Shown piece by piece: positions 44,513-51,769 of a DNA stretch of 64,000 nucleotides; position 1 is the first letter of the stretch, and each line of letters starts with the position of its first letter. Below the pieces are notes generated by a model. It was given only the letters and a program-made list of their open reading frames with translations, did no database searches and was not told the origin of the DNA. This DNA comes from Streptococcus sp. 'caviae' (lineage in GTDB: Bacteria > Bacillota > Bacilli > Lactobacillales > Streptococcaceae), in assembly GCF_001937065.1 (NCBI RefSeq), contig NZ_MOWR01000002.1:1-64000 (forward strand), written 5' to 3'. The position numbers and the translations under genes are program-made.

Positions 44513-45711
44513 CTTATAATCAGCCAAATGAAAAAGGATTTTACGGAAATTTCGGAGGACAGTTTATTCCAGAAACCCTGATGACAGCGGCTATTGAGCT
44601 GGACGAAGCTTATCGCAAAGCCAAAGCGGATCCCAGTTTTCAAGAGGAATTAGCAGCTCTTCTTAAAGATTATGTGGGACGGGAAACCCCCTTATATTTT
44701 GCTAAACGTCTGACAGATCATATCGGTGGTGCCAAGATTTATCTGAAACGCGAAGACCTCAATCATACCGGTGCCCATAAAATCAACAATGCTCTCGGTC
44801 AAGTGCTGCTGGCCAAACGCATGGGAAAAAATAAAGTCATTGCCGAAACAGGTGCAGGCCAGCATGGGGTTGCTACGGCAACAGCCGCTGCGCTGTTTGA
44901 TATGGAATGCACTATCTATATGGGAGAAGAAGATGTCAAACGTCAGGCACTCAATGTTTTTCGCATGGAGCTGCTTGGTGCCAAGGTTCATTCGGTGACA
45001 GACGGATCGCGTGTCCTTAAAGATGCGGTCAATGCTGCGCTGCGTTCGTGGGTGGCTAACATTGATGATACCCACTATATTATGGGATCAGCCCTAGGAC
45101 CGGCTCCTTTCCCGGAAATTGTTCGAGATTTCCAATCCGTCATTGGCAAAGAAGCCAAACGTCAGTATGCCGATATTTCCGGCGGTCAGCTGCCGGATGC
45201 CGTCCTAGCCTGCATTGGCGGCGGTTCAAATGCTATCGGCCTCTTCTATCCTTTTGTCAATGATAAGTCTGTAGCGATGTATGGAGCGGAAGCTTCCGGA
45301 CTTGGACTTGATACGGATAAGCACGCAGCAACTTTTGCCAAAGGCCGTCCGGGAGTTCTTCACGGCTCTCTCATGAATGTCCTTCAGGATGAACACGGTC
45401 AGATCATGGAAGCCTTCTCTATTTCAGCCGGACTCGACTATCCCGGTGTAGGGCCTGAACATTCCTACTTCAATGAAATCGGCAGGGCAACCTATGATTC
45501 TATTACCGATGATGAAGCCTTGGAAGCCTTTAAACTGCTGTCGCGCTTAGAAGGAATTATCCCAGCACTTGAATCCAGTCATGCTATCGCATTGGCGCAA
45601 AAAGTTGCTAAGGAACTGGGACCTGATAAATCTATTATTGTCTGTCTGTCAGGCCGCGGAGACAAGGATGTTATGCAGGTCAAAGAACGTTTTGAGCAGG
45701 AAGGAAAATAG
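44509..45711 (+). CDS. trpB: tryptophan synthase beta chain
   Basis: Encodes 400 residues. [15 protein letters not shown] at the start, the PLP Lys in [14 protein letters not shown] near residue 87, the [14 protein letters not shown] loop near 113 and the phosphate site [10 protein letters not shown] near 230 are all present. It condenses indole and serine with PLP. It overlaps trpF by 4 nt (ATGA) and is followed by trpA 4 nt later. Confidence 0.98.
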   Translation: MTYNQPNEKGFYGNFGGQFIPETLMTAAIELDEAYRKAKADPSFQEELAALLKDYVGRETPLYFAKRLTDHIGGAKIYLKREDLNHTGAHKINNALGQVLLAKRMGKNKVIAETGAGQHGVATATAAALFDMECTIYMGEEDVKRQALNVFRMELLGAKVHSVTDGSRVLKDAVNAALRSWVANIDDTHYIMGSALGPAPFPEIVRDFQSVIGKEAKRQYADISGGQLPDAVLACIGGGSNAIGLFYPFVNDKSVAMYGAEASGLGLDTDKHAATFAKGRPGVLHGSLMNVLQDEHGQIMEAFSISAGLDYPGVGPEHSYFNEIGRATYDSITDDEALEAFKLLSRLEGIIPALESSHAIALAQKVAKELGPDKSIIVCLSGRGDKDVMQVKERFEQEGK

Positions 45712-45715
45712 AATC

Positions 45716-46498
45716 ATGGCAAAGACATTAACAGCACATTTACAGGCAATCAAAGAAGAAGGCAAAGGGCTTTTTATTCCTTATATCATGGCGGGAGACC
45801 ATCCCCAAGGTCTTGACGGTCTTTTTGAAACCATTTCTTTTCTGGAAGAACAAGGAGTATCAGCTATTGAAATAGGTATTCCTTGGTCTGACCCCGTAGC
45901 TGACGGTCCGGTCATTGAATTGGCCGGCCAGCGCAGCTTGGCCAAAGGAACTTCGCTGGCAGCTATTATCAGCCTGCTTCAAGAAAAAAAGACTGAGGTT
46001 CCGCTAGTCATTATGACTTACTTCAACCCCGTTTTTCAATATGGCCTTGAGCGCTTTGTTGAGGAACTAAAAAAGACTTCGGTTAAAGGCTTGATTATTC
46101 CTGATTTGCCTTATGAACAAAAAGATTTCATCGATCCCTATTTAGACAATACGGATTTAGCCTTGGTTCCGCTGGTTAGTTTAACAACCGGTTTGGATCG
46201 TCAAAAAGAGCTGATAGAAGATGCTCAAGGATTTATTTATGCTGTAGCCATCAACGGTGTGACAGGTAAAGCTGGCAGCTACCGTGATGATTTGGATCAG
46301 CATTTAAAGCGGCTGAGCAGCCTTTCTTCCATTCCCGTTCTGACCGGTTTTGGTGTCTCCAGTCTTACTGATATTGAACGCTTTAATAAGGTTTCAGACG
46401 GTGTTATCGTGGGTTCCAAAATTGTTAAAGCCCTGCATGAAGGGCAAAAGCAGGAAATAGCAGATTTTATTAAATCCGGCAGCCATTATCATAAATAA
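45716..46498 (+). CDS. trpA: tryptophan synthase alpha chain
   Basis: Encodes 260 residues from ATG 45716; a longer in-frame start lies inside trpB and is ignored. Catalytic Glu is in [19 protein letters not shown] (Glu near 51, Asp near 62), and [11 protein letters not shown] plus [10 protein letters not shown] close the phosphate site. It cleaves indole-3-glycerol phosphate and passes indole to TrpB. It is the last gene of the trp operon, with a terminator directly behind. Confidence 0.97.
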   Translation: MAKTLTAHLQAIKEEGKGLFIPYIMAGDHPQGLDGLFETISFLEEQGVSAIEIGIPWSDPVADGPVIELAGQRSLAKGTSLAAIISLLQEKKTEVPLVIMTYFNPVFQYGLERFVEELKKTSVKGLIIPDLPYEQKDFIDPYLDNTDLALVPLVSLTTGLDRQKELIEDAQGFIYAVAINGVTGKAGSYRDDLDQHLKRLSSLSSIPVLTGFGVSSLTDIERFNKVSDGVIVGSKIVKALHEGQKQEIADFIKSGSHYHK

Positions 46499-46503
46499 GA
46501 ATC

Positions 46504-46560
46504 AAAAGCGGAACGAGCATTGATTGTGTTAAGATCATGTTTAGCTTCCGCTTTTTTTAT
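46504..46560 (+). terminator. terminator of the trp operon
   Basis: aaaagcggaa and ttccgcttttttt form the base of a long hairpin with a T run, 6 nt after the trpA stop. Confidence 0.8.
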
Positions 46561-46629
46561 GGACTTTCAAAATTTTAATAAAATAAGAAGTTTATTATCT
46601 TTTTCTCAGCTAAAAAAGATCAGAAGGCG

Positions 46630-46654
46630 TATAATAAATATGAAAGCGTTTTAT
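46630..46654 (+). promoter_or_regulatory. promoter with overlapping cre-like site of the second flavin reductase
   Basis: -10 tataat (46630-46635) is followed at 46641-46654 by tgaaagcgttttat, which matches the CcpA operator core tgaaagcg-t but not its final ca. It overlaps the expected start of transcription, a position typical for repression. The same tgaaagcgtt core occurs before the first flavin operon (5066-5079, other strand). Confidence 0.5.
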
Positions 46655-46679
46655 TTTATTTAGAAAGGAAGTCGAAAAC

Positions 46680-48503
46680 ATGGTAGAAAAAACAGTTAAG
46701 GGCGCAGCTCTGGGATTTCACGGCCCATTAAATGTAGAGGTTGGTTTGGAAGATGGCAAAATCAAGTCTTTAGCCTGTGAACACAGCAGCAAAGCCCTGG
46801 TTGGAGACTTGGGAATTGCGCAAATGAAAGCATCCATGCTCGAAAAAGGCTCCGCTGATGTTGACGCTGTATCCGGTGCAACTTTTTCAAGTCTGGCTTT
46901 TAAGAATGCTGTTCAAAAAGCCTTGGCTGCCGATGCCGGCAAAATCGGTCAGGAAGAAGCTCTCAACCCTGAATCAGCAAATCCTTATGCCGTTCAGCCT
47001 GACGTTGATGCTGTGACCAGTCCGTCTTTGGCAGTTCTTCAGGACGTGAAGAACACCTCATCGGCTCAGCCTGTCATTCCTCTTGATCAGGTTTCAAAGT
47101 ACGATGCCAGCTATGATTTAGTGATTGTCGGTTCAGGCGGTGCCGGGCTGTCGGCAGCAGTTGAGGCAGCGCGCGGCGGTTTATCCGTCCTGATTTGTGA
47201 GAAGGCCGGTATTGCCGGCGGCACAACTAATTATTCAGGCGGTGTGGTTCAGGCAGCAGGTACCCCTTATCAAAAAGCGCTCACTTCTTATCAGGAAGAT
47301 ACGCCTGAAAAACATGCAGAACTGTGGATTAAGGCGGGGGAAAATGTTTTAGACGCTGATTTAGTAAGGGATTTAGCCCAGGGTGCACCCCAAAATATCG
47401 AATGGCTCAGCCAAATGGGCATCAAGTGGACTTCTGTCTATGGACACAGTCATATTCCTTATGTAAAAGATGATATTTTTGCGGACCGCATCCATGTCTA
47501 TGAGGATGGAGGGCAAGGCGGAGACGGTGTTATTCTGACTCAGGCACTCTTTAAAGAAGCTCTCAAGGCCGGTGCAAAGATAACATACAACACGACAGTA
47601 GTATCCTTGATTCAGGATCAAAAAACCAAGGCAATCCATGGTGTCGCTGCTCTTGCTGGCGGTGAGAAAAAGCTGATTGCTGCCAAGAAAGGCGTCCTTT
47701 TGGCAACAGCCAGTATTGATCATAATCCCGCTTTAGCCAAAGCTTACAATCCTCAGCAGTTCAACGATTTGGCCTTTAATACGGTTTTGACTGCAAAAAC
47801 CAATACTGGTGACGGTATTTTGATGGGACTTTCTGCCGGTGCTGCAGTGACTGGCATGGGCGGCTGCATTGACTTTTGCGGCAAAACAGGCAATGCGACC
47901 AATAATCAGATTCCAACAATCCCTTTGATTTTTGTCAATGGTGCTGGTAAGCGTTTTGTTTGTGAAGATGCGACCTATGCCTATCAGTATCGGGCCATTT
48001 TCCAGCAGGAAAAGCAGTTTATGGCTCCTACTTACATGATTTTTGATGGTAATTCTATCAAGGAGCCCGGCAGCGCTTGGACAGCAGACAGCCTGACTGA
48101 AGATCTGGCTGCCGGACGTGTTCTTAAAGCTGATTCAATAGAAGAATTAGCGGATGCTATCCATGTTCCTAAGGACAGTCTTGCTGAAACCATTCAAGAA
48201 TGGAATAAAACAATGGAAAGAGGGAGCGATCAGACATTCGGCCGCCGCACAGGTCTGAAAGCTCTGCAGGCTCCATTCTATGCCTATAAGAATTCTGCCA
48301 GCAATCTTGGCTCTATCGGCGGTCTCAAAATTAATGTTGACTGTCAGGTTCTGGATTTATTTGATAAAGTCATTCCGCATTTGTATGCAGCAGGTTTGAA
48401 TGCCGGCGGCTGGATTGCCGGCTATTATCCAGGATCAGGTACAGCTATTTCTGGAATCGTGCATCAAGGACGCAAAGCAGCGCAGCATTTACTGAAAAGT
48501 TAA
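46680..48503 (+). CDS. FMN_bind + FAD_binding_2 flavoprotein reductase of unknown substrate
   Basis: Encodes 607 residues. An FMN_bind domain (about 8-82) carries DAVSGATFS (62-70), the covalent flavinylation motif with Ser at the attachment position. After a linker, a FAD dehydrogenase domain begins at about 145 with LVIVGSGGAGLSAAVEAA. Compared with the gene at 5775, the catalytic Arg of fumarate reductases is replaced: GKRFVCEDATY has Tyr433 where the other has Arg. The C-terminal NRLGGNS is replaced by GYYPGSGTA. There is no signal peptide or membrane anchor. So it is a cytoplasmic oxidoreductase of this superfamily but probably not a fumarate reductase. It has its own promoter and terminator. 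Confidence 0.85.
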   Translation: MVEKTVKGAALGFHGPLNVEVGLEDGKIKSLACEHSSKALVGDLGIAQMKASMLEKGSADVDAVSGATFSSLAFKNAVQKALAADAGKIGQEEALNPESANPYAVQPDVDAVTSPSLAVLQDVKNTSSAQPVIPLDQVSKYDASYDLVIVGSGGAGLSAAVEAARGGLSVLICEKAGIAGGTTNYSGGVVQAAGTPYQKALTSYQEDTPEKHAELWIKAGENVLDADLVRDLAQGAPQNIEWLSQMGIKWTSVYGHSHIPYVKDDIFADRIHVYEDGGQGGDGVILTQALFKEALKAGAKITYNTTVVSLIQDQKTKAIHGVAALAGGEKKLIAAKKGVLLATASIDHNPALAKAYNPQQFNDLAFNTVLTAKTNTGDGILMGLSAGAAVTGMGGCIDFCGKTGNATNNQIPTIPLIFVNGAGKRFVCEDATYAYQYRAIFQQEKQFMAPTYMIFDGNSIKEPGSAWTADSLTEDLAAGRVLKADSIEELADAIHVPKDSLAETIQEWNKTMERGSDQTFGRRTGLKALQAPFYAYKNSASNLGSIGGLKINVDCQVLDLFDKVIPHLYAAGLNAGGWIAGYYPGSGTAISGIVHQGRKAAQHLLKS

Positions 48504-48518
48504 ACTAAAATAATAGAG

Positions 48519-48577
48519 GGCAGCGAAACCAAGCGTCACAGTTCAAGCATAGACGCCTCGGCTTCGCTGCTTTTAGT
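48519..48577 (+). terminator. terminator after the second flavin reductase
   Basis: gcagcgaaaccaagcgtc pairs with gacgcctcggcttcgctgc and is followed by tttt. It can also serve the minus-strand gene ending at 48588. Confidence 0.8.
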
Positions 48578-48587
48578 GCTGTCAAAT

Positions 48588-49247
48588 CTAGCTTACCTGA
48601 CGCAGTAAAATAAGAGAACTGTAGGCTAGAAAAAGAAAGGGAACAAAGGGCAGCCTCTCCTTTTGTTTTTTGCGGAGCAAACAATAAGCGATTCCCGTTA
48701 TGCTGGCAATTTGAATCAGCCAGATTACCTCCTGAAAACTAAGTGATAAGGACAGAGTCGCCAGATAAAGAAAATCACCGCTGCCGATATTGATATTTTT
48801 TAGAGCAGCAAAAATACCGAACAGAAAGAGGATGATGCTGATGAGATTGACAGGATAAAAGATCAGCAGGAAGATAGTAAAGCCTAACCATACAATAAAG
48901 GGATAGGTCTGTTCTTGTAGGTCATAAAGTGATAAAAGCATTCCCATTAAAAGCAGACACACCTGTGAAAATGTCACTAGGCTAAGTCCAAATCCTAGGC
49001 CGATGAGACCGCAGAAAAATTCTGTAAGAGCATATCTTAAAGGAATGCGACAGCCGCAAAAGCGGCAGCGGCTTTTATTGAACACTTGTGAAAAGATAGG
49101 AATCAAATCCCGCACTGCTAGGTAGCTGTGACAGTTACAGCAGTGGCTGCGCGGAAAAACGATGGATTTTTCTGGGAAACGGTCACAAACCAAGCCTAAA
49201 AAAGAACCCAGTGAAGCGCCCATCATAAAAAATAAAAAGAGTTTCAT
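48588..49247 (-). CDS. type IV prepilin peptidase (competence, ComC/PilD type)
   Basis: Encodes 219 residues, an A24 aspartic membrane protease. Cys36/Cys39 and Cys61/Cys64 form the zinc site of the N-terminal loop. Asp109 in LYDLQEQTYP and Asp158 in GSGDF are the catalytic pair. About seven hydrophobic segments follow. It cleaves and methylates pseudopilins of the DNA-uptake machine. The ComX-type box GACGAATA (49262-49255, minus strand) lies 7 nt before the ATG, which also suggests a leaderless mRNA. In S. mutans the symbol comC is used for the pheromone, so none is given. Divergent from dpr. Confidence 0.92.
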   Translation of the reverse strand: MKLFLFFMMGASLGSFLGLVCDRFPEKSIVFPRSHCCNCHSYLAVRDLIPIFSQVFNKSRCRFCGCRIPLRYALTEFFCGLIGLGFGLSLVTFSQVCLLLMGMLLSLYDLQEQTYPFIVWLGFTIFLLIFYPVNLISIILFLFGIFAALKNINIGSGDFLYLATLSLSLSFQEVIWLIQIASITGIAYCLLRKKQKERLPFVPFLFLAYSSLILLRQVS

Positions 49248-49254
49248 ATCTAAT

Positions 49255-49262
49255 TATTCGTC
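49255..49262 (-). promoter_or_regulatory. ComX (SigX) box of the prepilin peptidase gene
   Basis: The minus strand reads GACGAATA, matching the cin-box TACGAATA in seven of eight positions, preceded by a T-rich stretch. It is 7 nt from the start codon of a late competence gene, as expected for a -10 element of ComX-dependent promoters. Confidence 0.7.
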
Positions 49263-49280
49263 AAAAAGAAGACAAAATAG

Positions 49281-49309
49281 TTGCTTTTTAATTAGAATCA
49301 TTCTAAAAT
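49281..49309 (+). promoter_or_regulatory. dpr promoter with PerR box
   Basis: -35 ttgctt (49281-49286) and -10 taaaat (49304-49309) are 17 bp apart. TTAGAATcATTCTAA (49292-49306) is a perfect 7-1-7 inverted repeat matching the PerR box and covers the spacer and the -10. Repression relieved by peroxide is inferred. Confidence 0.85.
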
Positions 49310-49344
49310 ATAAGTGTCAATAAGATTTACAAGGAGGACTTACT

Positions 49345-49872
49345 ATGACTAACACACTCGTTGAAAATATCTATGCGTCTATCACGCATCAAGTTGAAAA
49401 GAAAGAAGCTTCAGGCAATGAAAAAACCAAGGCTGTGCTTAATCAGGCTGTAGCCGATTTGTCCAAGGCGGCATCTATTGTTCATCAAGTGCACTGGTAC
49501 ATGCGCGGAGCTGGTTTTCTTTACCTCCATCCTAAAATGGACGAATTGATGGATGGCTTAAATGGCCATCTGGATGAAATCAGTGAACGCTTGATCACTA
49601 TTGGCGGCAGCCCGTTTTCAACTTTAAAGGAATTTGATGAAAATTCTAAGCTGGAAGAAACAGCAGGAAGCTGGGAAAAATCAATGGCTGATCATTTGAG
49701 CCGTCTTGTAGAAGTTTACAGCTATCTTTCCAGCCTTTATCAAGTAGGTCTTGATGTGACAGATGAAGAAGGGGATGCTGTTTCTAATGACATCTTTACC
49801 GCTGCTCAGACTGATGCGCAAAAGACGATTTGGATGCTGCAGGCAGAACTTGGCCAAGCACCGGGACTCTAA
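49345..49872 (+). CDS. dpr: Dps-like peroxide resistance protein
   Basis: Encodes 175 residues. It forms a dodecameric ferritin-like shell that stores iron and blocks Fenton chemistry. Ferroxidase ligands are visible as [11 protein letters not shown] (His) near residue 50 and [22 protein letters not shown] (Asp, Glu) near 68-88. The N- and C-termini ([24 protein letters not shown]) resemble S. mutans Dpr closely. An aaggagg site precedes the ATG. A PerR box covers its promoter, which fits its role in aerotolerance of a catalase-negative organism. Confidence 0.97.
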   Translation: MTNTLVENIYASITHQVEKKEASGNEKTKAVLNQAVADLSKAASIVHQVHWYMRGAGFLYLHPKMDELMDGLNGHLDEISERLITIGGSPFSTLKEFDENSKLEETAGSWEKSMADHLSRLVEVYSYLSSLYQVGLDVTDEEGDAVSNDIFTAAQTDAQKTIWMLQAELGQAPGL

Positions 49873-49956
49873 GCTGGTAATAGCTGGCTTGTAACGGTTT
49901 TATTCGGCAGCAAGCCGATTAATCAGCTGGGCAGTCTGGCTGATGCAGGTAAAAGA

Positions 49957-49987
49957 AGGGGAGCAATTAGTTTGCTCCCTTTTTTCT
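49957..49987 (+). terminator. terminator after dpr
   Basis: agggagca-type arms: aggggagca and ttgctccct pair around a 6-nt loop, followed by seven T. Confidence 0.85.
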
Positions 49988-50001
49988 TTTGGTGAGAAGA
50001 G

Positions 50002-50051
50002 GCAAACGTTTGCAAAAATGTATTGAAAAGACAGGCTTTTTTTGGTAAAAT
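50002..50051 (+). promoter_or_regulatory. promoter of yqgQ-glcK with MalR-like operator
   Basis: -35 ttgaaa (50023-50028) and extended -10 TGG-TAAAAT (50043-50051) are 17 bp apart, and ATG 50059 follows after 7 nt. The perfect 12-bp palindrome gcaaacgtttgc lies at 50002-50013, just upstream of the -35. It equals the core of MalR operators of streptococci (LacI family). Control by a LacI-type sugar regulator is inferred. Confidence 0.6.
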
Positions 50052-50058
50052 TTGAGAG

Positions 50059-50265
50059 ATGAAAACATTATATGATGTGCAGCAGCTGTTGAAACGGTTT
50101 GGCATTTATGTTTATTTGGGCAAACGGCTTTACGACATCGAAATGATGAAAATTGAGCTTGAGAGGCTCTATGAAAACGGGCTGATTTCTAAAGATGACT
50201 ACTTACAGGCTGAGCTGGTTTTGCGCAGGGAGCACAGGATAGAAAAGGAAAAAGAAAATGAGTAA
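50059..50265 (+). CDS. yqgQ: DUF910 (YqgQ-like) protein
   Basis: Encodes 68 residues: TLYDVQQLLKRFGIYVYLGKR and YDIEMMKIELERLYENGL are diagnostic for this small three-helix family. It is almost always next to glucokinase in Firmicutes. The function is unknown; it may bind nucleic acids. The start has no ribosome binding site and sits 7 nt after the -10 box, so leaderless translation is likely. The stop overlaps glcK by 8 nt. Confidence 0.9.
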   Translation: MKTLYDVQQLLKRFGIYVYLGKRLYDIEMMKIELERLYENGLISKDDYLQAELVLRREHRIEKEKENE

Positions 50266-51229
50266 AAAGCTTTTAGGTATTGATCTTGGCGGAACAAGCA
50301 TTAAATTCGGTATTCTGACCTTGGATGGCCAAGTGCAGGAAAAATGGGCGATTGAAACCAATATTTTGGAGGACGGCAAGCATATCGTTCCTGATATTAT
50401 TGCTTCTATCAAACACCGTTTGGAACTGTATGGTTTATCAAAGGACGATTTTGCGGGTATTGGTATGGGTTCGCCGGGAGCAGTAGACCGTGCTCAAAAG
50501 ACTGTTACAGGAGCTTTTAATCTTAATTGGGCTGAGACACAGGAAGTTGGAGCAGCTATCGAAGTAGAACTGGGCATTCCTTTTGCGATTGATAATGACG
50601 CCAATGTTGCAGCTCTCGGAGAACGCTGGGTTGGTGCTGGTGATAATAACCCGGATGTCGTTTTTGTGACCTTGGGAACAGGTGTTGGCGGCGGTATCAT
50701 TGCTGATGGAAATCTTATTCATGGGGTTGCCGGAGCCGGCGGAGAAATCGGCCATATTATTGTTGAGCCGGAAGATGGTTTTGACTGTACCTGCGGCAAT
50801 AAGGGCTGTCTTGAAACGGTTGCTTCAGCGACGGGAGTGGTTCGTCTGGGCCGCCAGCTGGCAGAAAATTATGAGGGTCCGTCAGCCATTAAAGCTGCCA
50901 TTGATAATGGCGACAGCGTGACAAGCAAGGATATTTTTACGGCAGCGGCAGCTGGTGATGCATTTGCCGACTCTGTGGTTGAAAAGGTCGGATTTTACCT
51001 GGGACTTGCAACAGCCAATATCAGTAATATTTTGAATCCTGATTCTGTTATTGTTGGCGGCGGGGTATCCGCAGCCGGTGAATTTTTGCGGTTACGCATC
51101 GAGAATTACTTCCAAAAATTTGCCTTTCCGCAAGTCAAAAAATCTACGAAAATTAAAATCGCAGAACTGGGAAATGATGCCGGTATCATTGGAGCAGCCA
51201 GTCTTGCCCGTCAGTTTATTGAAGAATAA
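50258..51229 (+). CDS. glcK: glucokinase (ROK family)
   Basis: Encodes 323 residues. It phosphorylates glucose released inside the cell, for example from disaccharides. ROK motifs are LLGIDLGGTSIKFGIL (ATP site) at the start, IDNDANVAALGE near 108, the GHIIVEPEDGFDCTCGNKGCLE segment with the zinc site CxCGxxGCxE near 170-180, and GGGVSAAGE near 268. It overlaps yqgQ by 8 nt with aaaggaaaaag as ribosome binding site, and is followed by a rhodanese-like gene 9 nt later. Confidence 0.97.
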   Translation: MSKKLLGIDLGGTSIKFGILTLDGQVQEKWAIETNILEDGKHIVPDIIASIKHRLELYGLSKDDFAGIGMGSPGAVDRAQKTVTGAFNLNWAETQEVGAAIEVELGIPFAIDNDANVAALGERWVGAGDNNPDVVFVTLGTGVGGGIIADGNLIHGVAGAGGEIGHIIVEPEDGFDCTCGNKGCLETVASATGVVRLGRQLAENYEGPSAIKAAIDNGDSVTSKDIFTAAAAGDAFADSVVEKVGFYLGLATANISNILNPDSVIVGGGVSAAGEFLRLRIENYFQKFAFPQVKKSTKIKIAELGNDAGIIGAASLARQFIEE

Positions 51230-51238
51230 AGGAGTTAT

Positions 51239-51628
51239 ATGTCAACTGTAACGATTATTTTATGGATTATTGTTTTTGCCTTTCTTGCTTTCTTTGCGTG
51301 GAATTATCTCCGTGTCCGCCGTGCTGCTAAATATATTTCTAATGCAGAATTTGAAAATATGATGAGAGGAGCGCAGGTTGTGGACTTACGTTCTCCCGGT
51401 GAATTCCGCCGTAAGCATATTTTAGGGGCGCGCAATCTGCCGTCTGAACAATTTAAGGAGTCTGTATCAGCTCTTCGCAAGGACAAACCGGTTTTGCTTT
51501 ATGATAATACCCGCGGACAGTTGGTTGCCCGTGCGGTTTTGACGCTCAGAAAAGCTGGTTATAAAGATCTTTATGTCTTAAAAAACGGTCTTGATTACTG
51601 GAATGGGAAAGTAAAAGAACAGGCCTGA
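51239..51628 (+). CDS. membrane-anchored rhodanese-like protein lacking the active-site Cys
   Basis: Encodes 129 residues. Residues 5-23 are a single membrane helix, then a rhodanese fold (VVDLRSPGEFRRKHILGARNLP near 47, LRKAGYKDLYVLKNGLDYW near 103). The active-site loop reads LLYDNTRGQ with Asp89 where sulfurtransferases have Cys, so it should not carry a persulphide. It probably has a binding or structural role. It follows glcK in the same operon (aggagt site) and ends before a terminator. Confidence 0.88.
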   Translation: MSTVTIILWIIVFAFLAFFAWNYLRVRRAAKYISNAEFENMMRGAQVVDLRSPGEFRRKHILGARNLPSEQFKESVSALRKDKPVLLYDNTRGQLVARAVLTLRKAGYKDLYVLKNGLDYWNGKVKEQA

Positions 51629-51649
51629 TTTTCTTGCGGCTTTAGTATC

Positions 51650-51676
51650 AAACATGCTTTCGGGCATGTTTTTTCT
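51650..51676 (+). terminator. terminator of the yqgQ-glcK-rhodanese operon
   Basis: aacatgc and gcatgtt pair around a 6-nt loop and are followed by a T run. Confidence 0.8.
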
Positions 51677-51725
51677 TATTTTAAACGTTTACAGCTATCT
51701 TTCCTGCGCTTTTTCTCAAAAATTA

Positions 51726-51734
51726 TGCTATAAT
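51726..51734 (+). promoter_or_regulatory. typA promoter, extended -10
   Basis: TGC-TATAAT at 51726-51734, 36 nt before the ATG, with agagga as ribosome binding site. The -35 region is poor, as usual for extended -10 promoters. Confidence 0.65.
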
Positions 51735-51769
51735 TGATAAGTTGAAATAAAATAATTGTAAGAGGAATC

